DNA of 9,677 nt from Candidatus Methanosuratincola sp. (GCA_029907755.1 JARYLH010000049.1:1-9677); one strand, 5' to 3'. Positions 1 to 6,330 are shown, counted from the first letter of the stretch. Program-made: numbers and translations. Notes: generated from the sequence alone by a model not told the origin.

Positions 1-1
1 C

Positions 2-1132
2 TCCCTGGGCACGCTCGAGGTCCTACCCAACGGTGGCATAGTGAAGGCGGAGAGCTTCGTGGTCGCTACCGGCTCGCGCCCGTACGACCTGCCCGAAGTC
101 AGGTTCGCCTCCGCGGGGGTGATCAGCTCGGACGACGTCTTCTCGTTGCCGGGGCTCCCCAAGTCCATATGCATCGTCGGGGGCGGGGTGATCGGCGTCG
201 AGATGGCGACCGCGCTCGCAGAGATGGGCTCCAGGGTAACAATCGTGGAGATAATGGATCAGCTCCTTCCTGGGTGGTGTCCAGACGTGGTGAAGCCAGT
301 CTACGACTCGCTCGGGAAGCTTGGCGTGGACATGCGGATCGGAAAGAAGATAGTTAAGCTCGAGAGGAGAGGCGGCAGGAGCGCGGATGGGAACGGAATT
401 AAGAAAGAGGAAGAAACTGCAAAAGAAGGGAGTTGCGGATGCCGTAGCGGTGAAGGAAGCAGGTACGTCGCAACCATCTCTGACGGGAGCGAGGTGGAGT
501 GCGACTACGTCTTGGTCGCAGTGGGCAGGAGGCCGAACACCGACGGGCTTGGGCTCGAGGCGATAGGGGTCGAGCTGGACAGGAAAGGCTTCGTGAAAGT
601 CAATGGGAGGCTCGAGACGTCGGTCATTGGCGTTTACGCGGCGGGGGATGTCGTCGGGATCCCATACTTGGCTCACCGCGCCTCGGATCACGGCTACCAG
701 ATCGCCGAGATCATAGCCAGGAAGAGGGAGCGATTCGAGCAGCTTCCGATCCCGTCCGTCGTATATTCTGACCCTGAGATAGCTGTCGTGGGCATGGACG
801 AGGCGGAGGCTTCGAAAAAAGGGATCGAAGCCGCCTCGGGTACCTTCCAGTTTGCCGCGCTCGCAAGGGCGCTGACGATGAACCGCCCGGAGGGGTTCGT
901 GAAGCTCGTGGCAGAGAAGGATAGCCGGAAGATCATTGGCGCGCAGATCGTCGGCGCGAACGCTTCGGACATGATCGGCGCATGCGTCCTAGCAGTGCAG
1001 ATGGGGATGAGGCTGGATGAAATGGCTTCCTCGGTGATGCCCCACCCAACGCTAGTGGAGTCGCTGATGGAGTGCGCGAAGGCGGGATTGGGAGAGCCGC
1101 TCCACGGGTCAGCTGGCGAGAAGAAGGCATGA
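2..1132 (+). CDS. lpdA: Dihydrolipoamide dehydrogenase-type FAD/NAD flavoprotein, 5'-truncated by window edge
   Basis: Class I pyridine nucleotide-disulfide oxidoreductase, most likely the E3 enzyme that reoxidises dihydrolipoyl groups with NAD+ in 2-oxoacid dehydrogenase or glycine-cleavage complexes. The frame is open from base 2, so the N-terminal FAD motif and the redox-active CxxxxC lie outside the window. Visible are the ATGSRP segment (about 50-70), the NAD-binding loop VGGGVIGVE (about 176-205), the VLVAVGRRPN segment (about 509-540), the second FAD motif YAAGDV followed by PYLAHRA (about 635-680), and the C-terminal dimerisation domain. That domain ends in HPTLVE, where His and Glu sit five apart as in the catalytic His-Glu pair of E3. 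A polar insert with a CGC motif interrupts the NAD domain near 365-463. Mercuric reductase or another family member is possible because the disulfide motif is not visible. The stop is TGA, and the opposing gene remnant begins 40 bases downstream. Confidence 0.86.
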   Translation, partial: SLGTLEVLPNGGIVKAESFVVATGSRPYDLPEVRFASAGVISSDDVFSLPGLPKSICIVGGGVIGVEMATALAEMGSRVTIVEIMDQLLPGWCPDVVKPVYDSLGKLGVDMRIGKKIVKLERRGGRSADGNGIKKEEETAKEGSCGCRSGEGSRYVATISDGSEVECDYVLVAVGRRPNTDGLGLEAIGVELDRKGFVKVNGRLETSVIGVYAAGDVVGIPYLAHRASDHGYQIAEIIARKRERFEQLPIPSVVYSDPEIAVVGMDEAEASKKGIEAASGTFQFAALARALTMNRPEGFVKLVAEKDSRKIIGAQIVGANASDMIGACVLAVQMGMRLDEMASSVMPHPTLVESLMECAKAGLGEPLHGSAGEKKA

Positions 1133-1172
1133 AAGAGGAAAAAAAGATTCAACTTTGACTTTCAGCGGGAAG

Positions 1173-1563
1173 TCATTGCCCTCCCATCGCCTCCACGCCC
1201 TGCACCTGAACCGCATTTTTTGCATTGTTAATCGGTGCAACGTCCTTAGTTATCAGGGGGTAATCCACGGGCTTTTGCCGCATAGACGTATGGCGCGTCG
1301 TAGAATGTGATTTTCAGATCATCGGCGACTTTCAGCACGCCCTCATGCCCTTCTTTGTCGATCACATTTATCAGCTTCAGAAGTTCATTTAGAACAAGTA
1401 GTTTCTCCTGGCGGTCAGCCCTGATGTCCCCGATCAACATTCCTCTTCCACACAACATTTCCAAGCTCATTCTTGGCGTGACTGACGGCAAAATTGCCAG
1501 CGCACCATTATCCTCCTCCTAAGCTGCGCCTCGAATATCTAATGCATCGAAAAGGCAGTTCGT
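1173..1563 (-). pseudogene. Decayed VapC-type PIN-domain toxin (nonsense codon plus frameshift)
   Basis: PIN-domain ribonuclease remnant. Read from 1563 down, the frame gives CLFDALDI, matching the first beta strand with its metal-binding Asp, then an in-frame TAG (1519-1521). It continues through LAILPSVTPRMSLEML to ADDLKITFYDAPYVYAAKA and GLP, where the YDAPY Asp is another expected metal ligand. The frame then hits TAA at 1246-1248. Dropping one base from the G5 run at 1256-1260 restores GLPLITKDVAPINNAK and runs to a TGA at 1173-1175, which is the usual PIN ending with the last acidic residue. The Glu normally found in the second motif seems replaced by Met (my alignment from memory of the family). 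A short product from the TTG at 1491 could still be made but would lack the first and last acidic residues. VapC toxins cut tRNA or rRNA; this one is almost certainly dead. Confidence 0.78.
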
Positions 1564-1763
1564 CCTAAGTTCCCGTCTTCTCTGATGGGCTTGACAACAT
1601 AATCTTACGAGAACTCGAGCAGTTCATCCTATAACTCGTCGATTTTGCCATCCAGCTAACTGATCTGCCTGAGGCACGAATCAGGAATGCTAGATGTGGC
1701 ATGGACCCTGGGTGCACCACTCGTCAATCTCAACAGCTTAGAAAGCGCTGGTGTCGTCTTCAC
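1539..1763 (-). pseudogene. Probable decayed antitoxin partner of the upstream-broken PIN toxin
   Basis: A remnant reading frame lies just upstream of, and overlapping, the dead PIN gene, in the place a vapB-like antitoxin would occupy. From a possible GTG at 1763 the frame runs 35 codons, then meets TAG (1656-1658), TAG (1629-1631) and TAA (1605-1607) before ending at TAG (1539-1541). Between the stops it reads LDGKIDEL, DELLEFS and DYVVKPIREDGNLGR, an acidic and lysine-rich composition that looks protein-coding, whereas the other frames give Ser/Arg-rich shadow sequence. A TATA-like CTTATAAC on the minus strand (about 1785-1792) would place transcription start near 1762, making the GTG leaderless. 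I do not recognise the antitoxin family. Position and composition are the only evidence. Confidence 0.35.
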
Positions 1764-1832
1764 AAAATGGATCAAACAATCGTAAGTTATAAGGCGTCGT
1801 TCTTCTATCTTTAGCACGCTGATTTTGACATC

Positions 1833-1840
1833 CTATTTAT
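1833..1840 (+). promoter_or_regulatory. TATA-like box for the caspase-like gene
   Basis: CTATTTAT lies about 38 bases before the ATG at 1875. With the usual archaeal spacing of about 26 bases, transcription would begin near 1863, giving a leader of about a dozen bases that contains AGGG (about 1864-1867) as a weak ribosome site. A second A/T box, CAATAAAA (about 1852-1859), is too close to the start unless translation begins further in. Confidence 0.4.
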
Positions 1841-1874
1841 GCCATGAAGCACAATAAAAGCCTAGGGAAAATTG

Positions 1875-2762
1875 ATGATCTGGAAAATTAAGCTTGCAGT
1901 CATTTTGATATCAATCGTAATTTTCAGCCCAACTGCAGTTCTGGTTTCGCAGTCGCCGCTCCAGGTCCAAGTACAGGCGCAGACCAAGGGGGGCGAAGAC
2001 ATCCAGGATTCGGCTCTGGCACAAGACGGAACGCCCGCAAAAAAGCATTCGCAAGGGATCGCGACAGGCATCCCCATTGAACTTGACCAGAAAGCCGACA
2101 GGTGGGCGATAATCATAGGCATATCGGACTACGCCGGTACAATAAACGACTTGGAGTACTGTGATGACGATGCTATTGACTTCAAGAACGCGCTTCTGGG
2201 GATGGGCTGGAGCGAGAAGAACGTTATCCTCCTATTAGACGGACAGGCCACAAAAGATGAGATTCTCTCAGCAATAAGAGAAATTGAAAAGAAAGAGGGT
2301 CTGGGTGACGAGGTCGTCTTCTTCTACAGCGGGCACGGCTCCACTGGCGTAGCTAACGATGGTGACGATGAGAGGAAGGATGAGTGCATCATACCGTACG
2401 AGTGCCAGCAGGATTACTTTATATGGGACGGGGAGTTGAGGTCGGCTTTCTTACAATTCGAATCGCAGCGCATGCTCTTCGTCTTCGACTCGTGCTACAG
2501 CGGCGGGATGATCGACCTGGCTGCCCCTGGGCGGCTTGTGCTTATGGCTTGCGGAGAAAAACAACCGTCACTGGAGAGCAGTGCTTGGGAGAACGGGCAG
2601 TTCTCATACTACTTTGCTGACCAAGGCTTGCTAAACGGTAAAGCCGATCTCAACGGCGATGACAAAATCACCTTTGAGGAGGCTTTCGACTATGCGAAGG
2701 CAAACTGCAGGAGCCAGACGCCAACTGCGTCGGACGGCTTTGCATACGACATGCTTCCATAA
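1875..2762 (+). CDS. Exported caspase-like (peptidase C14) cysteine protease with C-terminal EF-hand
   Basis: Prokaryotic metacaspase/orthocaspase-type protein, 295 aa from ATG 1875 (a TTG at 1872 directly precedes it). Residues about 6-24 form a hydrophobic signal or anchor, followed by a Gln/Lys-rich linker to about residue 70. The p20-like fold starts at DRWAIIIGISDYAG (about 76-89). The catalytic His is in FYSGHGS (H154) and the catalytic Cys in FVFDSCYSGG (C207), each after a hydrophobic strand, as the family requires. DECIIPYE (about 169-176) matches the usual segment between them. Near the C-terminus DLNGDDKITFEEA (about 258-270) is a full 12-residue EF-hand loop with D, N, D, K, T and E at positions 1, 3, 5, 7, 9 and 12, suggesting Ca2+ binding. 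Metacaspases usually cleave after Arg or Lys. The protein probably acts outside the membrane; substrate and role are unknown. A T-tract follows the TAA stop. Confidence 0.88.
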   Translation: MIWKIKLAVILISIVIFSPTAVLVSQSPLQVQVQAQTKGGEDIQDSALAQDGTPAKKHSQGIATGIPIELDQKADRWAIIIGISDYAGTINDLEYCDDDAIDFKNALLGMGWSEKNVILLLDGQATKDEILSAIREIEKKEGLGDEVVFFYSGHGSTGVANDGDDERKDECIIPYECQQDYFIWDGELRSAFLQFESQRMLFVFDSCYSGGMIDLAAPGRLVLMACGEKQPSLESSAWENGQFSYYFADQGLLNGKADLNGDDKITFEEAFDYAKANCRSQTPTASDGFAYDMLP

Positions 2763-2766
2763 TCAC

Positions 2767-2777
2767 TTCTTTTTTTT
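2767..2777 (+). terminator. T-rich archaeal-type terminator after the caspase-like gene
   Basis: TTCTTTTTTTT starts four bases after the stop of the caspase-like gene, with no strong hairpin before it. Archaeal RNA polymerase commonly terminates at such T-runs on the non-template strand. The next gene has its own TATA box, which fits separate transcription. Confidence 0.5.
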
Positions 2778-2804
2778 ACAATCCTGATGAAAATTAAAAT
2801 GCAA

Positions 2805-2812
2805 TATATTTA
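2805..2812 (+). promoter_or_regulatory. TATA box for the LEA14-like gene, leaderless spacing
   Basis: TATATTTA is centred near 2808. A start 26-27 bases downstream falls at about 2835, just before GTG 2838 and ATG 2841, so the transcript is probably leaderless. No Shine-Dalgarno sequence is visible in front of the start. Confidence 0.55.
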
Positions 2813-2840
2813 CTAACTCTAATAAACTCAAACTTGGGTG

Positions 2841-3302
2841 ATGGCGTTGTCCAATAAGAAGGCTATTATTGTCTTGGTATCGGTCGTCCTCACCGCGCTT
2901 GCGCTGGTCGGCGGGTACGAGCTTGCGAGAAGAGATGCCCTCAAGTCGTGTGAGGTGAGTCTTGCCGACGTGCGCGTGGTGAGCATAGGTCTCTCGAGCG
3001 CATCCCTCGAGCTTGAGCTCAGGGTCTACAACCCGACCAGCTTTGCGGCGGTCCTTGATCGCGCCGACTACTCGCTCTACGCCAACGGGATTTACCTGGG
3101 CGACGGGAAAATCTCCAAACAAGAGATCCCGCCTGGGGGCACGAGGACGATTAAGACTCCCTTCTCGCTATCCTACTCCGGTGCGCTGGACGCCTTGTGG
3201 TCCTACCTCAAGACGGAAGAGGTAACTTGGAGGGTGAATGGAACAGCATGCTATGAGACCCCGCTTGGATCTTTTGGGATCCCATTCAACCATGCTGCAT
3301 GA
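2841..3302 (+). CDS. Membrane-anchored LEA14-like (LEA_2/WHy domain) protein
   Basis: A 153-aa protein from ATG 2841; a GTG at 2838 is in frame immediately before and equally possible because the transcript looks leaderless. An N-terminal lysine pair is followed by one hydrophobic helix (about residues 8-26), so the rest is predicted outside the cytoplasm. The domain shows LEA_2/WHy features: alternating strands from VSLADVRVVSIGL, the conserved Asn-Pro of LRVYNPTSFAA (about 60-70), YSLYANGIYLGDGKI, a proline-glycine turn IPPGGTRTIKTPF, and the closing TPLGSFGIPF. Family members in plants and archaea are linked to desiccation or stress, but the biochemical role is not settled. It contains only two cysteines (C37 and C137 by this start), near the two ends of the domain, where they could form a disulfide. 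It lies 78 bases after the caspase-like gene on the same strand but has its own TATA box. Confidence 0.8.
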   Translation: MALSNKKAIIVLVSVVLTALALVGGYELARRDALKSCEVSLADVRVVSIGLSSASLELELRVYNPTSFAAVLDRADYSLYANGIYLGDGKISKQEIPPGGTRTIKTPFSLSYSGALDALWSYLKTEEVTWRVNGTACYETPLGSFGIPFNHAA

Positions 3303-3543
3303 CTATTGCCCCCTCATGCCTTGTGCTTCCTTGATAGGGCAAAGGTTCATTCAGTTTGGAGTCAATCTAGAAGATAAACGACATTTTTGCAGACAGCCTA
3401 TGCATGCATGTGCGGTATTCTTTGCCTTTGCACATCTAATCTAAATCGTAGTTCCTGACTGATCGACGAGCATATATGCAATATTTAATCGGATCCTAGA
3501 TTTTTCTTTGGGCGTTATACTTGCTTTTAAGTAGGGAATATGT
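3303..3543. other. Intergenic region with palindromes upstream of the dead vapBC
   Basis: No coding frame is convincing in these 240 bases. They hold two 10-base perfect palindromes, ATGCATGCAT (3400-3409) and GCATATATGC (3470-3479), and A/T-rich boxes (about 3470-3488 and 3524-3533) that could drive the antitoxin pseudogene. The second palindrome contains a TATA-like core, so antitoxin binding there would block transcription, as in autoregulated toxin-antitoxin operons. That role is inferred. Confidence 0.35.
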
Positions 3544-3784
3544 ATGCATTGCTCGAAGGTCACCCGAAAAGGTCAGACAACTATGCCTGCCGCTTACAGG
3601 AAAAAATACGGCCTCAGGGAGGGGGACTATGTTGGCATTCAAGGAGACAGCTGAGGGGATCCTGATCAAGCCTTTGCCTGACATAGCCGACTCGGCCGGC
3701 TCTATGGCAAAGTACAGCAATGCCAAAGAGATTCTGGAAGAGATGATAAGGGAGAGAAAGAACTCTTCCGCTGAGGCTTTCTGA
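3544..3784 (+). pseudogene. vapB: AbrB/SpoVT-type VapB antitoxin, broken by one frameshift
   Basis: From ATG 3544 the frame reads MHCSKVTRKGQTTMP, AAYRKKYGLREGDYVGI and QGDS, then TGA (3652-3654). This is a textbook swapped-hairpin AbrB DNA-binding domain. Skipping the T at 3652 moves into the next frame, which continues EGILIKPLPDIADSAG, then KEILEEMIRERKNSS, to a TGA at 3782-3784, the usual C-terminal toxin-binding tail. The joined protein would be about 80 aa, normal for the family. The toxin remnant starts two bases after the stop, the expected operon layout. The first frame alone could still make a 36-aa DNA-binding stub without the neutralising tail. An open frame beginning further upstream in the tail's frame is a shadow over the first half. 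Programmed frameshifting is unlikely because no slippery heptamer is present and the partner is dead too. Confidence 0.85.
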
Positions 3785-3786
3785 AG

Positions 3787-4166
3787 ATGAAGCTCGTCCT
3801 GGACACAAATTTTTTCGTCCTTTACTTCTCCACTGGCGAGATCCTTGTGAAGACGTAGTCGGTTCTAAACAGGTGTAGGAAGATCGGGAGTAATGGGATT
3901 GTCCCAGCGCTCGTCTAGGGTGGGCTCTACGCCGTCACAACCAAGAAGGCAGGGGTGGTTGTTGCTGCAAAAGTGTGCGCAGAGGTCGAAAATTCGGGGC
4001 TTTTTTGGCAGACATGACGCCTCAAGTGGCGAGGGAGGCGGGCATCCTGAGAGGAAATTACCAGGAAAAGTTGCCTTGGGGAGATTGCACCATAGCCGCG
4101 TCCGCAATCCTGCAGGGGGCAGACTGTTTGGTAACAGAAGACCCCCATTTTAAGGGGATCATGTAG
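3787..4166 (+). pseudogene. vapC: VapC-type PIN-domain toxin, multiply disrupted
   Basis: From ATG 3787 the frame gives MKLVLDTNFFVLYFS, the first PIN strand with its catalytic Asp. It then meets TAG (3856-3858), RCRKIGSNGIVPALV, TAG (3916-3918), and GGLYAVTTKKAG to VENSGLF, and is lost at the T6 run 4001-4006. Adding one base there restores LADMTPQVAREAGIL, KLPWGDCTIAASAILQGADC and LVTEDPHFKGIM to TAG 4164-4166, with the later PIN acidic residues present. Where the family normally has Glu before Leu-Tyr (AELY-like), this copy has Gly, so a metal ligand also appears lost (alignment from memory). The frame after 4166 continues IKSKALEELILRFPDL, so the last TAG may itself be a mutation and the ancestral end lay near 4215. 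It follows the vapB remnant directly. The gene cannot make a working toxin by normal decoding. Confidence 0.87.
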
Positions 4167-4279
4167 ATCAAATCGAAGGCGCTCGAAGAGCTAATTCTGC
4201 GATTCCCGGATCTAACTGAAGCCTGCCCATCTGAAAAAACGAACTCGCCCGCGATGGGAACTACATGGCTGTTGCACAA

Positions 4280-5008
4280 TCAGTCTTCCCAGAGACGGTC
4301 GAATAAAAGCTTCCCAACCAGAAGCGCAAGCGCCACGCCCGCCACCTCGTCGGCTATGTAGTGCTGCTTCACGAAGAGCGTGGAGAGCACGACGCCCGCT
4401 GCAATGAAAGCTGCGGTGACCTCCGCCAATCTCGTTACCCGTCCAGGTTTCGCCCTGCGGTACCTGTGCCAGGCGTAGGCGCATATTGTTGAGACCGCGG
4501 CGTGGAGCGACGGGAAGCAGTTGAACGAGGTGTCCCCTTCCCAGATCGCGTAGACCTGCTCTGCCCAGAACCCCTGCAACGGATTCGCGAGGAACTCCTG
4601 CCTCCACCAGTAGGTCGAGACTGGGAAGATCACATAGATCACAAGCGCGATAGCATTGATCACCACCAAGGACCACCCAAGGGCGTACCCCCTCCTGTAC
4701 TCCACGAGCCCAAAGAAGAGCATCGTGACGACCGCCAGGGGGTAGAACAAATAAATGTAGAAGATCACGAACTCCGGGACAAGCGGGATACCGTTCTCCA
4801 GCCCGCCCGTAAGGAAGTCGAGGCGATACCCTGAGCCCGGCGGGTAGAGCTGCCCCGTCCAGCCATAGCCGATGGTATTCAGGACGACGTAGAATATGAG
4901 AAGCATCAGGACGATGTTCCCGAAGGCATAGGCCAAGTACTCGCTCGCGCGGGTCCTCCTCCCGCCGAAAAAGATCTTGTCGATGGCTTTTTGCAGTTTT
5001 TCATGCAT
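4280..5008 (-). CDS. PAP2-superfamily membrane phosphatase/phosphotransferase
   Basis: About 242 aa from ATG 5008, with a TTG at 5014 also in frame. Five or six hydrophobic helices fill the protein. Numbered from the TTG, FNCFPSLHAAVST carries the PSxH phosphatase motif (S169, H171), and STLFVKQHYIADEVAG supplies the third motif with H218 and D222. The Arg usually in that motif (SR-x5-H-x3-D) is Thr here, and the first KxxxxxxRP motif is not recognisable, which is nearer to the inositol-phosphotransferase-like PAP2_3 branch than to simple phosphatases. Likely substrates are lipid phosphates, polyprenyl diphosphates or phospholipid headgroups at the outer membrane face. GAGG (about 5023-5026) is 8 bases before the TTG and 14 before the ATG, so spacing favours TTG and codon type favours ATG. 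It is transcribed away from the UPF0104 gene. Confidence 0.86.
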   Translation of the reverse strand: MHEKLQKAIDKIFFGGRRTRASEYLAYAFGNIVLMLLIFYVVLNTIGYGWTGQLYPPGSGYRLDFLTGGLENGIPLVPEFVIFYIYLFYPLAVVTMLFFGLVEYRRGYALGWSLVVINAIALVIYVIFPVSTYWWRQEFLANPLQGFWAEQVYAIWEGDTSFNCFPSLHAAVSTICAYAWHRYRRAKPGRVTRLAEVTAAFIAAGVVLSTLFVKQHYIADEVAGVALALLVGKLLFDRLWED

Positions 5009-5022
5009 GCCCAATCAGATCG

Positions 5023-5060
5023 CCTCGGATTCGTAACTAATCTGCTTCTTGGCAATATAA
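5023..5060 (-). promoter_or_regulatory. Promoter and ribosome-binding site of the PAP2 gene
   Basis: On the minus strand a TTATATT box (5054-5060) would put transcription start near 5030, and GAGG follows at 5023-5026. The leader would be about 15-22 bases. The rest of the 200-base divergent gap holds no coding frame I trust. Confidence 0.4.
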
Positions 5061-5250
5061 GCGAGACGGAAGCCCAGCCCTCCTTCGTATCGGACCCTTT
5101 GATGAATTCCTTACGTGCCAGAGTGTGTGGGTACGATATGCCGCCTCCTTATTCTCGGACCAGGATCGGGAGCGACATGGTTAATAATCATCGCTGCCCA
5201 TACCTGCTTATTTGAAAGACTCGAGAGGGATCGCCTTGGGGATCAAGTCC

Positions 5251-6330
5251 ATGATCAGCCCGAAGAAGCTAGCGATCATCGCAGGAGTAGTCATCCTGAT
5301 CCTCTACCTCTACTTCGTCGGCTTCTGGGAGGTCGTCCAGATCATATTGACACTTGACCCCAGGATAGCCCTTCTTGCCATCCTGATCGACCTGCTCTGC
5401 ATATCGCTCTTCACGCTGAGCTGGAAAGTACTCCTGAACCAGCCGGGGATGGGGTTTCTCCGCTCCTTCGAAGTCGTACTCGTCAGCATCTTCGGGGACA
5501 TGATGATCCCTACTGGCTCCGTCTCTGGAGAGATAGTGCGGATCACAATGACGACAAAGAAGTCTAGGATAAGCGTCGGTGAGGCTACTGCGAGCGTGGT
5601 CCTCCACCGCCTCATCCTGGCGGTCACATTCTGCGGCGTCCTCGGGCTAAGCATCCTACTCCTAGCCACGACCGGGGCGATGCAGCTGAGTGCATTCTAT
5701 TCCTTCATCATGATAGGGGCTTCCACGATCGCCGTTAGCATTGTCGGCGTTTACCTCGCAGTCAACTCAAGGAAGTTTGAGAGGCACCTCTGCGGATTCA
5801 TAACCCGGACCGCACCGGTCATCAGGCGCTTCAAGCGAGACTACGATGCCGAGAGGAGCAGGGAGAAGGCGGTGAGTGCCCTCTGCGCCTTCCAAGGTTC
5901 AATAAGCGGTGCGAGGAGGTGGGCCATTCTCGTTTCCGCCACTATCGCGACGGTGAGGTACTTCTTGGTCGCGCTAATACCCTACTTGATGTTCCAGTCC
6001 CTAGGGTATCCGATCTCGTATTGGGTCGTGCTCACCGTCTCTATCTTTGTCAGCATGGTCCAGCTAATGCCTGTCGGCATCCCTGGTCTTGTCGGCGTGA
6101 TGGAGGTATCCATGACGGGGTTCTTCATGGGCTTCGGCGTCCCTGCTGAGATCGCGGCGTCCGTTACTATACTCTCCAGGCTCGTCATGTTCTGGTTCGA
6201 GCTCCTGATCAGTGGCATAACCACATTCTATGTTGGCTTCAAAGTCGCTATTGAGAACGGGAAAAGCAAGAATGGGGAATCCAGCGGTGCTTCCGGAAGA
6301 TCTCTCTCCGACCCATCGGTATCCGCTTAA
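5251..6330 (+). CDS. UPF0104 / flippase-like (LPG-synthase transmembrane domain) membrane protein
   Basis: Multi-helix membrane protein, 359 aa from ATG 5251. It matches the UPF0104 family (lysylphosphatidylglycerol synthase TM region, including archaeal AglD-like proteins). Numbered from the in-frame TTG at 5212, family marks are FRSFEVVLVSIFGDMMIPTG followed by SVSGEIVR (about 83-110), a VVLHRL helix (about 129-134), and the C-terminal MPVGIPGLVGVMEVSM (about 286-301) with ILSRLVMFWFELLISG (about 320-335). Relatives translocate or modify lipids and act in lipid-linked glycan assembly. The exact substrate cannot be told. GGGGAT 7 bases before ATG 5251 supports that start. However, a TTAATAAT box (5181-5188) would start transcription near 5211, which would make TTG 5212 leaderless (372 aa). 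The tail after about residue 348 is hydrophilic and Ser-rich. The radical SAM gene follows on the same strand. Confidence 0.87.
   Translation: MISPKKLAIIAGVVILILYLYFVGFWEVVQIILTLDPRIALLAILIDLLCISLFTLSWKVLLNQPGMGFLRSFEVVLVSIFGDMMIPTGSVSGEIVRITMTTKKSRISVGEATASVVLHRLILAVTFCGVLGLSILLLATTGAMQLSAFYSFIMIGASTIAVSIVGVYLAVNSRKFERHLCGFITRTAPVIRRFKRDYDAERSREKAVSALCAFQGSISGARRWAILVSATIATVRYFLVALIPYLMFQSLGYPISYWVVLTVSIFVSMVQLMPVGIPGLVGVMEVSMTGFFMGFGVPAEIAASVTILSRLVMFWFELLISGITTFYVGFKVAIENGKSKNGESSGASGRSLSDPSVSA

Noticed and set aside
23..691. Long open frame opposite the dihydrolipoamide dehydrogenase gene
   Set aside because: It lies fully inside a gene with clear family motifs on the other strand; its translation is His/Pro/Arg-rich without any motif, typical of an antisense shadow in GC-rich DNA.
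3640..3660. Programmed ribosomal frameshift in the antitoxin
   Set aside because: No slippery heptamer or downstream stem is evident at AGCTGAGG, and the adjacent toxin is destroyed by several independent changes.
3521..3784. Reading the antitoxin region as one intact 87-aa protein
   Set aside because: Its first 44 residues are out of frame with the real AbrB domain, which is read from 3544; only the second half is genuine antitoxin tail.
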